A DNA stretch of 64,000 nucleotides from Phaeosaccion multiseriatum. Taxonomy: Eukaryota; Ochrophyta, other classes. The position numbers and the translations under genes are program-made. The stretch is taken from contig OZ218952.1 in NCBI GenBank assembly GCA_965112735.1, forward strand, positions 3,658,001 through 3,722,000, read 5' to 3'. The first letter of the stretch is position 1; each line of letters begins with the position of its first letter. Below the pieces are notes generated by a model that did not search any database, was not told the DNA's origin, and saw only the letters and a program-made list of their open reading frames with translations. Below are positions 33,724-43,622 of this stretch, one piece after another.

Positions 33724-36700
33724 ATGAACAAGAGACTTCTATATGACAGCGAGGGGGAGGAGGAGGAGGTGGAGCACGAGGACAAGGACCTGTACTGGCT
33801 GAGTCTGCTCGGGAACGAGGACAAGCGGAACTGGTGCAATTTGGAGCAAGCGCGGAAAGATGTGGAGGTCGAGATTGTGCACTCGAACCAGCGGAAGCTC
33901 GTGCGCTCTGGCGGGGGGTTCTCTGCTCGGGCTCGAGAGGCGGAGACTCGCAGCACGTTCAACACGGCCTTGGCGGAGATCAACGCCACCAAACTGGCCC
34001 GGCTGCTGCCCAACCCGGGGACCAAGCGGGAGCAGGAGGAGCTGGCGTTGGTGGTTTGGCGGAAGGCCAAGTGGCTGGAGCATCACGTGATCTACAACGT
34101 CTGTGGCGTGGTGCTGTGTACAATCGCGTGCGCGCTCTACGTGTATGAGACGTACCTGCCAACGTTTCCACAGTGGGGTATTACCTTCGAGGAGTGGCTG
34201 CTGTTCTTGTTCAGTGTGCACTTTGTGGTGAAGTTGCTGGGGGCTAATGACTTGCTCTCCTTCCTCTTCAGCGGCAAGTCGGCGCTGCTGGTACTGGCCA
34301 CCATTGTGCCTGGGATGGTGGTGATTTTGGACGAGAACGAAAACGACCCGCTGAATATCGGCTTTCTGCGTGCGCTGGCCCTGTCTTCCTTCGGGCAGCG
34401 GCTCTTCGACTACAAGCGACTGGCTATCAGCGGCGTGCAGCGAGTGGGAGACAACAGCGCCACGAGGTTGAGCATTCTCGCCCAGCAGAGAGTGCTCCAC
34501 CGGCAGATCCTGACCCTGGGCATTTACGTGATTGTGTTTGCGTTTGTATCTGCGGGCATAGTGATTGTCATCGACCACAAGAGCAACGGGCAGAGTATTG
34601 ACGGGATTGGCCCCGACACGGGCGTGCTGCGCTTCAACGAGGCGCTGTACTACATCATCATCACCTTGTCGACCATCGGCTTTGGCGACGTCGTACCCCT
34701 GTCCACCGCTCAGCAGATGACCATCCTGGCCATCATCAGCGCCTTCTTGGTCACCATCCCCGTGCGGGTGGCTATGGTGGCGCTTGCCCACAGCAGGAAG
34801 GGCTCTCGCTACGCCGGCAAGTACTCACACGACAATGTGCGGGAGCGGCACATTGTCGTTTGCGGCAACGTGGGCTTCAGCAGCCTGCTCTCGTGTTTGC
34901 AGGAGCTCTTCCATGCCGACCACGGCAAGGCGGCCATGTGGCTCAAGGTGGTGGTGCTGTCTGCGGATGAGCCCTCGATGGGCATGGTGGCGCTGATGGA
35001 GCTGCCTGACTACAAGGACAAGGTGGCCTACATTCGAGGCAGCCCGCTCAACAGCAGAGACCTGCAGAGAGCCCGGGTGCAGGACGCGGCGAGTGTGCTC
35101 GTGCTCGTGGAGAAGCTGGCGAGGGACACCAAGAAGGAAGACGCACACGCCATGCTCATGGCCATCTCGGTGCTCACACATGTGCAGGCCCAGCGTCGAT
35201 CAGGAGGGGGCCCTCGTCTGCTGGTGGAGCTTCTCAACCCCAACTCCGCCCTCCACATCAGGTCCGCGGGCATCCGTCACGTGGTGAGCTTTGACCAGCT
35301 CAAGCTGTCCATGGTGGCCCAGAGCTGCCTCTGCCCCGGATGGTCTGCGCTTGTGGCCAACTTGGTGCGGTCGCACAGTGCCCTTCCTGCGCAGGCCCTC
35401 CAGCAAGGCACTTGGCTGGGCGAGTACTACCTCGGCGCCACCAAGACGGTCTTCTCCACCCAGCTCAGCCCCGTGTTTGTGGGGCTGCCCTTCTCGGAGG
35501 TGGTTGCAACCGTTTACGAACAGTTTGAGCTCATCATCGTGGCGGTGGAGATGCACGCGACGGGTCTCGTGGTCATCAATCCCGAGGCCCACTACGAGGT
35601 GGAGCTCGGAGACCGCGCTCTGGTGTTGGCTGAGTCGCAGGCGGACGCGCTGAGTGTGTGGGAGTTTTTGGGGGAGGCGTTTGCGAGGGGGGAGGCCGGG
35701 GAGGAGGCGGCGCTGCTGGAGAGTGTGGGGTGCAAGAAGCTCGCTGCGATGAATGGACAAGGCTACGTGGAGAGCATTGGGCAGAACCGCCTGCTGAACC
35801 GCTGCAGGAGAGCGCCTGGCCCGGAGACGCTGCCTGACTTCTTTCTCGTCAAGGCTTATTTGGCTCTCTTCGACAGCACACGCCACCTCGACCCCTACGA
35901 GGTGTACGCTGACTACGAGAGGGCGAGGGGCTTCGAGCCGCAGGTCTTTGCGCATCGAGAGCAGGCGTCTTCGGCCCAGGCCCAAGCGAGGGAGGACAGG
36001 CCGGCGTCCGCTGCCTCCGAGCCCGCTGCTTCTTCTCCTTGGCGAGAGAGCTTGCGGTCCTTTGTGTCGGAGGTGGATGCGCTGCCCGAGGGTATCGAGA
36101 GCGCCGAGGTGGTGGACACGGACAACAACAATGCCTCCGACGGCGGCGGCGGCAGCGGCCTGGTAGACTTGAGGCAGCGTGCGGCGGCTCTTTTGGCAAA
36201 GGGGGGGGGGGGAGGAGGCGGAGGCAGCGGCAGCAGCAGCAGGGGCATCAGCATCAGCTCAGGCACGACCTTTGACACGCCGCTCAAGGACACGAGGCAC
36301 CTTTCGTCCCACCTCCTCGTCCTCGGCTTCCCTGCCCGCCCCTCGCACATGGAGGCCTTCCTTCGGCCGCTGCGGCGAAGCGACCGTCTGGACCTGGCGG
36401 CGAGGCCGTCCATCCTGTTCATGTCACCAAAGGTGGACCGTCTCATCTCCTGCCTGCAGCGGCTGGCGCAGGACGAGGAGGGCATTGATCTGAGCCGCAT
36501 CTACGTCGTGCCGGGACATCCCATGTCTCAGCAGGACCTCATCAACGCGGGCATTGAGCGCTGCAAGACCGTGGTGTGCCTGTCCAATGTCTCTCAGCTT
36601 GTGGAGCGGCCGGACGAGAAGGACGGGTTGATCGACGCGGAGGCCCTCATGTCTTTCATCAAGATGGAGCTGCTCTTGGCACCCGACGCACACTTCATCG

Positions 36701-37398
36701 TCGAGCTGGAGTTTGACGAGAACATGCGCTTCCTTCACACGAGGGGGGAGCTGAGCGCGCTGCAGGCTTTGTCCACTTTGGCGGAGGAGCATTCGTATCT
36801 GTGGCCCAAGTTCGCAGCAGGGAGGGCCTACAGCGCGTCGGCTCTTGACGCGCTTCTGAGCCAGGCGTTTCATCGGCCCAGTCGCATCGCATTGTTTGAG
36901 CAAATGCTGCAGCTCGGTCACCCCAACGTGGCAGTGAGTGGAGAGAGCAATGGAAGGGACCAATCAGCAGCTATCGCTGCGCGGGCCTCGCAGGGACAGC
37001 GGGCGGAAGGGGTGGGCTTCGAGCAGCAGGAGGAGCACAAGGAGGAGCGGTTGGAAGGGCCCGAAGGAGGGGACTATCAGCAGCAGCAGCAGCAGCAGCA
37101 GCGGCCGCAGGAGGAGGAGTTTGGCAAGGTTGAAAACCAGCAGGGGCAGCAGCAGGCAGGAGACTCCGTGGGCATCTACCAGTTTGAGGTACCTCAGTCC
37201 CTACTCGGCCACTGCTTTGGCGAGCTCTACCACGCGCTCATCATGCCGCCCATCCGCGCCACTCCCATCGGCCTGTACCGAGCCAAGGGAACCAGTCAGG
37301 CCCCCGAGCCCTACGTGTACACAGCTCCGAGAGCGGACACGGTACTGCACAAGGGGGACCTTGTGTTTGTGATGGGCCGGCCTGCGGAGCTTCCTTGA
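33724..37398 (+). CDS. BK/Slo-type (RCK-containing) potassium channel
   Basis: Intronless, 1224 aa. An N-terminal ~125-residue charged cytosolic region precedes six membrane segments: YNVCGVVLCTIACALYVYET (S1), EEWLLFLFSVHFVVKLLG (S2), a third hydrophobic span, a weakly charged S4-like stretch (FLRALALSSFGQRLFDYKRL), S5 (IYVIVFAFVSAGIVIVI), the pore ALYYIIITLSTIGFGDVVP and S6. The selectivity filter reads TIGFGD instead of the usual TVGYGD. After S6 come two RCK/TrkA-N-like domains: RHIVVCGNVGFSSLLSC... with the BK_channel_a block (LLVELLNPNSALHIRSAG), and HLLVLGFPARP...ELEFDENMRFL. This is the Slo1/BK layout, K+ efflux gated by ligand and voltage. I see no acidic calcium bowl. RCK1 and RCK2 are separated by a Gly/Ser linker; a polyGln run is near the C-terminus. 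Confidence 0.9.
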   Translation: MNKRLLYDSEGEEEEVEHEDKDLYWLSLLGNEDKRNWCNLEQARKDVEVEIVHSNQRKLVRSGGGFSARAREAETRSTFNTALAEINATKLARLLPNPGTKREQEELALVVWRKAKWLEHHVIYNVCGVVLCTIACALYVYETYLPTFPQWGITFEEWLLFLFSVHFVVKLLGANDLLSFLFSGKSALLVLATIVPGMVVILDENENDPLNIGFLRALALSSFGQRLFDYKRLAISGVQRVGDNSATRLSILAQQRVLHRQILTLGIYVIVFAFVSAGIVIVIDHKSNGQSIDGIGPDTGVLRFNEALYYIIITLSTIGFGDVVPLSTAQQMTILAIISAFLVTIPVRVAMVALAHSRKGSRYAGKYSHDNVRERHIVVCGNVGFSSLLSCLQELFHADHGKAAMWLKVVVLSADEPSMGMVALMELPDYKDKVAYIRGSPLNSRDLQRARVQDAASVLVLVEKLARDTKKEDAHAMLMAISVLTHVQAQRRSGGGPRLLVELLNPNSALHIRSAGIRHVVSFDQLKLSMVAQSCLCPGWSALVANLVRSHSALPAQALQQGTWLGEYYLGATKTVFSTQLSPVFVGLPFSEVVATVYEQFELIIVAVEMHATGLVVINPEAHYEVELGDRALVLAESQADALSVWEFLGEAFARGEAGEEAALLESVGCKKLAAMNGQGYVESIGQNRLLNRCRRAPGPETLPDFFLVKAYLALFDSTRHLDPYEVYADYERARGFEPQVFAHREQASSAQAQAREDRPASAASEPAASSPWRESLRSFVSEVDALPEGIESAEVVDTDNNNASDGGGGSGLVDLRQRAAALLAKGGGGGGGGSGSSSRGISISSGTTFDTPLKDTRHLSSHLLVLGFPARPSHMEAFLRPLRRSDRLDLAARPSILFMSPKVDRLISCLQRLAQDEEGIDLSRIYVVPGHPMSQQDLINAGIERCKTVVCLSNVSQLVERPDEKDGLIDAEALMSFIKMELLLAPDAHFIVELEFDENMRFLHTRGELSALQALSTLAEEHSYLWPKFAAGRAYSASALDALLSQAFHRPSRIALFEQMLQLGHPNVAVSGESNGRDQSAAIAARASQGQRAEGVGFEQQEEHKEERLEGPEGGDYQQQQQQQQRPQEEEFGKVENQQGQQQAGDSVGIYQFEVPQSLLGHCFGELYHALIMPPIRATPIGLYRAKGTSQAPEPYVYTAPRADTVLHKGDLVFVMGRPAELP

Positions 37399-37824
37399 AG
37401 GTCGGCTGATTGCCTGGTAGCAGAGGATCAACCCAGCGGAATGGAATGGGTTGTGTATCATATGTACTATATAATAACGGGGGGCGCAGATTTTTTAGAC
37501 GAGTACAAAAGCATTTATGAGTACAAAAGCATTTTATTTTTTTAGAGAAACATTCGAAGGAAGAGGTAGAAATACGTTGATTTTAAATTCAAATAAATAA
37601 GTAGCAAAAGAGTGTGTGTGTGGAGTTGTGATCTTTTACGGAGTGCTTCGTTGTGTGCAGTCTTGAGCCCGGTCTGTAACTTTGGAGGGCATCATTGCGT
37701 GCGGGCACCCACCTCAGCTGCAATCTTCTTTCTCATCACAGTATCACTCGGACGACAGACATAAAGGGGGCAGGTCAGTAGCTTGAGATAAGAGTGTGAG
37801 GGGCGAAGTTCAGTTGATGGCGCG
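37399..37824. other. 3' region of the K+ channel gene
   Basis: AT-rich (37500-37610, with a direct repeat of gagtacaaaagcattt). No gene seen. Confidence 0.5.
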
Positions 37825-37921
37825 CCTCCTCCTCCTCCTCCTCCTCCTCCTCCTCCTCCTCCTCCTCCTCCTCCTCCTCCTCCTCCTCCTCCTCCTCCTC
37901 CTCCTCCTCCTCCTCCTCCTT
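37825..37921 (+). repeat. (CCT)n microsatellite
   Basis: About 32 near-perfect trinucleotide units; the largest pure triplet run in a spacer in this window. Confidence 0.97.
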
Positions 37922-39640
37922 CGTCACTCACTCACGCACACGCGCACTTACACACTCACTCACTCACGCACGCACGCACGCACTCACTCACTCACTCGGT
38001 CACGCACACGCGCACACGTGCACGTACACACTCGCTCACTTACTCACTCACTCACTCACTCGCGCACTTATGCACTCGCTCACTTCCTCACTCACTCACT
38101 CACTCAATCACTCACTCACTCAATCACTCACTCACAGAATCAATCACTCACACACTCACTCACACACACGCACTTGTGCACTCGCTCACTCAATCACTCA
38201 CTCAATCAATCACTCACACACTCACACACACACTCACACACTCACTCACTCACTCACTCACGCACACACGCACTTGTGCACTCGCTCACTCAATCACTCG
38301 CTCTCTCTCTCACTCACTCTCTCACTTACTCACGCGCGCACTCACTCACGCACGCACTCACTCACGCACTCACTCACGCACTCACTCACTCAATCACTCA
38401 ATCACTCCTTCACTCACTGACTCACTGACTCACTCACTCACTCACTCACTCACGCACACGCGCACTTATACACTCGCTCACTTATGCACTCGCTCACTCA
38501 CTCACTCACTCAAACAATCACTCACTCACTCACACTCACTCAATCACTCACTCAATCACTCACTCACGCACTCACGCACACGCGCACACGCCCACTTCTG
38601 GACTCGCTCACTCACCCACTCACTCACTCATTCATTCACTCAATCAATCACTCACACACTCACTCACACACACACACGCACTTGTGCAATCGCTTATTCA
38701 CTCACACAATCACTCACCCACTCACTCACTCACTTCCTCACTCACTCAATCACTCTTCCACTCACTCAATCACTCATTCACTCACTCACTCACTCACGCA
38801 CGCACGAACTCACTAACTCCCTCACTCACTCACGCACTCACTCACTCGCTCACTCAATCGTTCCCTCCCTCCCTCACTCACTCACTCACTCACTCACTCA
38901 CTCACTCACGACACACGCACATATGCAATCGCTCACTCACTCACGCATTCACTCACTCACTCACTCATGCACGCACGCACGCACTCATTCACTCACTCAC
39001 TCACTGACTCACTGACTCACTCACCCACTCACTCACGCACACGCGCACCTATGCACTCGCCCACTGACTCAGACCCTCACTCACTCACTCACTCACTCTC
39101 ACTCAATCACTTACGCACACACGCACGCACTCACTCACGCACTCACTCACTCACGCACACGCGCACCTATGCACTCCCTCACCCACTCACTCAATCACTC
39201 ACTCCCTCACTCACTCTCTCTCTCATTCACTCTCTCACTCACGCACGCACGATCTCACTAACTCCCTCACTCACTCACGCACTCACTCACTCACTCGCTC
39301 ACTCAATCTTTCCCTCCCTCACTCACTCTCACCCACTCACTCACTCAATCAATCAACCACTCACTCACTCACTCACGCATGCACGCATGCACGCACGCAC
39401 TCACTCACGCCCACGCGCACTTCTGCAGTTGCTAACTCACTCACTCACTCACTCACGACACACGCACATATGCAATCGCTCACTCACTCACGCATTCACT
39501 CACTCACTCACTCATGCACGCACGCACTCATTCACTCACTCACTCACTGACTTCACTAACTCACTCCCTCACTCCCTCATTCCCTCATTCATTCACTCGC
39601 CACGCACTCATTCACTCAAGCATACGCGCACTCATGCAAT
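37922..39640 (+). repeat. (ACTC)n-based simple-sequence array, 1.7 kb
   Basis: Degenerate CACT/CTCA tetranucleotide array with CACGCA and CACACG interruptions. Because four bases cycle through three frames and neither TAA nor TAG arises, it produces long spurious Thr/His/Ser/Leu frames. Sub-blocks repeat at longer scale: a block starting acacacgcacatatgcaat occurs at ~38912 and ~39461, 549 bp apart. Confidence 0.95.
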
Positions 39641-39820
39641 CTGTAGCGTCGGTGAACCTTCGCTAACTAACTGAGACTCACACTCTTCGTCTGGTTACTC
39701 CCACCCTTCGTAGGAGAGAGAGACGCCAAAATATTATGGATACTGTAGAACGAGAGTAGAGTTTATGAAACGGTGCCTCGGGTTTCCGATTTGGCATGAA
39801 CGAATGGCCTACTGCACACT
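39641..39820. other. Unique interruption between two ACTC arrays
   Basis: About 180 bp of non-repetitive sequence splitting the simple-sequence tract. No gene seen. Confidence 0.5.
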
Positions 39821-40246
39821 TCGCCCACTCTTTCACTCACTCACGCACCCACTCACTCGCCCACTGACCCACTCACTCTCTTATTCCCGTACGCACTCAT
39901 TCACTCGCTCACTCACTCTTTCACTCACTCACGTACTCTCCAACCCATGCACACGCGCACTCGCCCATTCTTTCAACCACTCACTCGCACAGTCACTCGC
40001 TCGCTCACTTTCCGACCGACTCACGCACCAGCCCTTGCACTCATTCGCTCACTCACTCACTCACTCACTCACTCACTCACTCACTCACTCACTCACTCAC
40101 TCACTCACTCACTCACTCACTACGCACGCCCGCAGGCACGCACTTAGTCACTCGCTCGCTCACTTTCCCACCAACTCTCGCACCAACACTTGCCTCATTC
40201 ACTCACTCAATCACGCAGGCACGCACATACTCACTCACTCACCCAA
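39821..40246 (+). repeat. Second (ACTC)n array
   Basis: Same unit as the 37.9-39.6 kb array, with a purer run at ~40045-40121. Confidence 0.95.
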
Positions 40247-41132
40247 CAGCCGCCGCCCCGAAGGCAGATTGTCCAGTCTCGAGCCGAAGAGCAACCTTCC
40301 CTGACCAGCCTGGAAGAGGAGTCTGCTGTTGTTGCTGGTGGTGCTGGTGGTGCTGGTGGTGGTGGTCCGCATCTCCTTTCCTCGTCTTGTTCCGTCTTGG
40401 AAATTCGATTCCATCCCCCCCCCATCTTTTTATTCGAAGTTGTGCACTTCGAAGGCGGCGGCAATAGCAGCAGCGCGAGCAGCGGAGGGGTCATGGCAAG
40501 TTTGGCACGAACACCTCGAGGACGGCACAGAGGGGCCATGATTGCTGTCAACGTCGCTGATCGTTTCCATTTCCAGCCTCTCCATCGACTAAGAGTCGCC
40601 AACACACTTTGGCGCCTCCTCCTCAACCTGTGCACTTCCTCCTCCTCTCCGCTCTCTTCCTGCCTCCTTCATACCATCCCCCTCTTCTTTACCGTTGCCT
40701 TCTTTCCCCCTCCTGTTTCCCGGCATGCTCGTGGATAACCTCTACACCAAACCCGTTGCATCGCGGGGCAAAACACCAACCCTTGCACAGCCCTCTATTG
40801 CCTTGGGAATCGCAGATTTCCGTGCCTTGGGAATCGCAGATTTCCGTGCTCAAAGTACTCCCGGAGGATAACGGTCGAAACTCCTCCGCAGAGTCTCCCG
40901 CTTTACCAAGATGTCTTTTCCAAAGGAAGAAGAGGACAGAAGACCTTCTGTATTCCACAGCCGCCACCACTCAATCTTTCTCTCCCTCTCCGTGATGCTG
41001 GCCGATGAGCCAAGGAGTATCACCGAGGAGGAAGATTATGACAAGAAGAAGGAGCAGGAGAAAGAAGGGGAGTGGATGTGCACGTGTTGGTACCCCAACC
41101 AAACTCACAGCTGATAACACAACACAGTCATA
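40247..41132. other. Spacer before PPR gene 2
   Basis: No supported gene. It contains a perfect adjacent duplication of ccttgggaatcgcagatttc plus four bases (40800-40850) and GGT/GCT triplet runs at 40325-40370. Confidence 0.5.
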
Positions 41133-41281
41133 AATAAAGTCCGCCCGCGGCGCCGGCGGCTCTAAATACTCTACAGGGGCAGCTCTCGCTCTCGGAAAGA
41201 GGAAGAGCATTAGGGTAAATATAGCATAGGGGCACACCCCAATGGAAAGAGAGGTTTGAGAGCAGTAGAACGGCAGATACA
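41133..41281 (+). promoter_or_regulatory. Duplicated promoter/5'UTR of PPR gene 2
   Basis: From aataaagtccgcccgcgg to the ATG this stretch is almost identical to 46356-46504 upstream of PPR gene 3 (one extra g in the latter). The shared ctctaaatactc lies ~120 bp before the ATG and is a weak TATA-like candidate. Sequence further upstream is unrelated, so the duplication edge is here. Confidence 0.75.
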
Positions 41282-42994
41282 ATGCTGATGATGAGAGCAA
41301 TGTCGTTGAGGGGAGTGGCCAGAGCGTGCTACTCCTCTTGCATTGGCAGGAATAGAAGAGGACCCGCGCCCGCAGTAGGAGGCACCGCTGCTGAACGGCG
41401 TGCCGACTCTTCTCTCCATCAGCAGAAGCAGCTGCTGCAGCAATGGTCCTGCTACTCTACTAGGGGAAGTGACAAGTCGAGGCAGATACGGCTCATGAGG
41501 GAGATCCAAGATCTGGGGAGGAGCAAAGACTGGAAGAGGGTGGCACCTACTCTGGAGCGCGCACGGCGAGAGGGCCTCAAGCCCAACCAGTACTGTTTGA
41601 ATGCTGCTATTTCCGCGATTGGGAAGTGCGGGCGGTGGAAGGGCGCTTTGGCTCTCTTGGCAGAGATGAAGGAGGAAGGCATCAGGCCAAACGTGATCAG
41701 CTACAACTCCACCATGAATGCATGCGCCAGGGCTAGCCAACATGTAGAGGCAATGGATTTACTGAGGGAGATGAAGGCAGAAGGACTCGCTCCCGATGCA
41801 ATCAGCTACAACGTCACCATTAATGCATGCGCCCGGGCCAGCCAACACGTGGAGGCAATGGGTTTACTGAGGGAGATGAAGGCAGAAGGACTCTCTCCCG
41901 ACGTAATCAGCTACTGCGCCACTATTAACGCATGCGCCAGGGCCAACCAACACGTGGGGGCATTGGAATTACTGAGGGAGATGAAGGCAGAAGGAGTCGC
42001 TCCCAGTCAAATCAGCTACAATGCAACAATTGGCGCTTGCGCCAAGGCCGGCCAACCCGTGGAGGCAATGGGCTTACTGAGGGAGATGAAGGCGGAAGGA
42101 CTCGCTCCGGATGTAATCAGCTACAGCTCCACCATTGACGCATTCGCTAAGGCCAAGAACCAACACGTGGAGGCATTGGTTTTACTGAGGGAGATGAAGG
42201 CGGAAGGACTCAAGCCAAATGTGATCAGCTACGGTGCAGCGATTACTGCATGTGGCAACGACAACAACAGCGTGGAGGCGCTGAACCTCTTAAGTGAGAT
42301 GAAAAAGGAAGGACTCTCTCCCAATGTGATAATATACAGTGCAGCAATTTCTGCATGTGGCAACGACAACCACAGCACGGAGGCCCTGATGCTATTCAGT
42401 GAGATGAAGGCGGCAGGTCTCAAGCCAGATGTGATCAGCTACAGTGCAGTGATTACAGCGTGTGGCAACGACAACCACGGCATGGAGGCCCTGATGCTAT
42501 TCAGTGAGATGAAGGCGGCGGGTCTCAAGCCAAATGTGATCAGCTACAATGCAGCGATTACTGCATGTGGCAACGACAACAACAGCGTGGAGGCCCTGAA
42601 GCTATTCAGTGAGATGAAGGCGGCGGGTCTCAAGCCAGATTTGATCAGCTACAGTGCAGCGATTGATGCTCTGCAGGAGGGAGGCGACGAGGAGGCTGCT
42701 GACGAGCTGTACGCAGAGGCCGTATCGAAAGGGTTCTTGAATCACTGGAAAAAACTGGGGCAGGAGATGGACTTGCACGCATTCACCAGGGGAACGAGCA
42801 AGGCAGCGCTTCGTCACGTGCTCTCAGTGGAGAAGGTGGAGGGTGAGATCATAGCAATCACAGGCGGCGAGGATGGCGACAGCGTTCTCAAGCCCGCTGT
42901 GCTGGCCTATTTGCAGGAGAGAGCAGGAGTGGAAGTGTGGGCAGACTATCACAACCCGGGGAGGGTGGTGATGCGGGTTAGTGGAGGGAAGTAG
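41282..42994 (+). CDS. PPR-SMR protein 2 (about 11 PPR motifs)
   Basis: Intronless, 570 aa, start MLMMRAMSLRGVARACYSSC, an Arg/Ser-rich organelle-type presequence. About 11 P-type PPR motifs follow: the first half of the REMKAEGLAPD type, the second of the SEMKAAGLKPD type. The SMR end has the DLH block (MDLHAFTRGTSKAALRHVL), but where paralogues have VITGRGRxSEDG this copy reads AITGGEDGDS, losing the GRG part and several residues. Since the G-x-G loop of SMR domains is implicated in nucleic-acid binding or cleavage, this copy may bind RNA without cleaving it (inference). The 5' ~400 coding bases are nearly identical to PPR gene 3. Confidence 0.9.
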   Translation: MLMMRAMSLRGVARACYSSCIGRNRRGPAPAVGGTAAERRADSSLHQQKQLLQQWSCYSTRGSDKSRQIRLMREIQDLGRSKDWKRVAPTLERARREGLKPNQYCLNAAISAIGKCGRWKGALALLAEMKEEGIRPNVISYNSTMNACARASQHVEAMDLLREMKAEGLAPDAISYNVTINACARASQHVEAMGLLREMKAEGLSPDVISYCATINACARANQHVGALELLREMKAEGVAPSQISYNATIGACAKAGQPVEAMGLLREMKAEGLAPDVISYSSTIDAFAKAKNQHVEALVLLREMKAEGLKPNVISYGAAITACGNDNNSVEALNLLSEMKKEGLSPNVIIYSAAISACGNDNHSTEALMLFSEMKAAGLKPDVISYSAVITACGNDNHGMEALMLFSEMKAAGLKPNVISYNAAITACGNDNNSVEALKLFSEMKAAGLKPDLISYSAAIDALQEGGDEEAADELYAEAVSKGFLNHWKKLGQEMDLHAFTRGTSKAALRHVLSVEKVEGEIIAITGGEDGDSVLKPAVLAYLQERAGVEVWADYHNPGRVVMRVSGGK

Positions 42995-43118
42995 CGGATG
43001 GAGTTCTGGCTTCCTGGCGGTGGCTCGGCTTTCTGATGGCACACCTTTTACATTTTGAATGTAAGATTGATGGCAACACCAGGATCCAACCGTGGCCTGG
43101 CTCCCACTCAAAACTCCT

Positions 43119-43154
<36 letters not shown>

Positions 43155-43622
43155 AACTGCTCTTCCATTCACTACTTTCCCTTCTGCTGCTTCTCTTCAG
43201 TTTGTTATTTTATTGATAGATCATAGAAGCTGAGGTTTGATGAGGTAGAGAAAAGTACCATATAGGAAACGAACGTGTGGAGTGCCATCGCCGCACCCCC
43301 GGGATTCTTGGCCTCTCTCCTGAAGTATAGAGAAGAAAAGAAAGCACAGAGCAGACAATATCAAGGTGAATGCCCGCGAGAGAGAGGGGTGTTACGAAGC
43401 TCTGTGCAGAGAAATCCATACCTGTTTTGGTAGTCTGACGGAGGCACGTTTCCTCTTGCTCTTCTTTCACATGATAAGTCGTGTGTTTGTCTTCTCCCTT
43501 CCTCTTTCTCACCCTTTCTTACTCCTCTCTACTTCTCCCGTTCTTCCTCCTACTCCTCCTCCTACTACGACTGCTGTTCTTGTCGTCCCTCGTCCGCACG
43601 CAAAAGGCAAGGGTGAGAGAGG
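42995..43622. other. Spacer PPR gene 2 / ANL-like gene
   Basis: Holds a (CT)n run at 43120-43150 and C/T-rich sequence before the next ATG. No gene seen. Confidence 0.5.

Noticed and set aside
33739-34791. 350-aa minus-strand frame opposite the K+ channel
   Set aside because: A GC-rich antisense shadow of a well-conserved coding region; Gln/His-rich with no domain.
38000-40246. CRISPR-like or telomeric array
   Set aside because: No repeat/spacer structure and the unit is not a telomere repeat; it is a degenerate tetranucleotide microsatellite.
37796-40304. Long open frames (up to ~280 aa) rich in Ser/Leu/Thr/His
   Set aside because: They arise from the (ACTC)n array, which contains no TAA or TAG; no domain and the same pattern in all frames.
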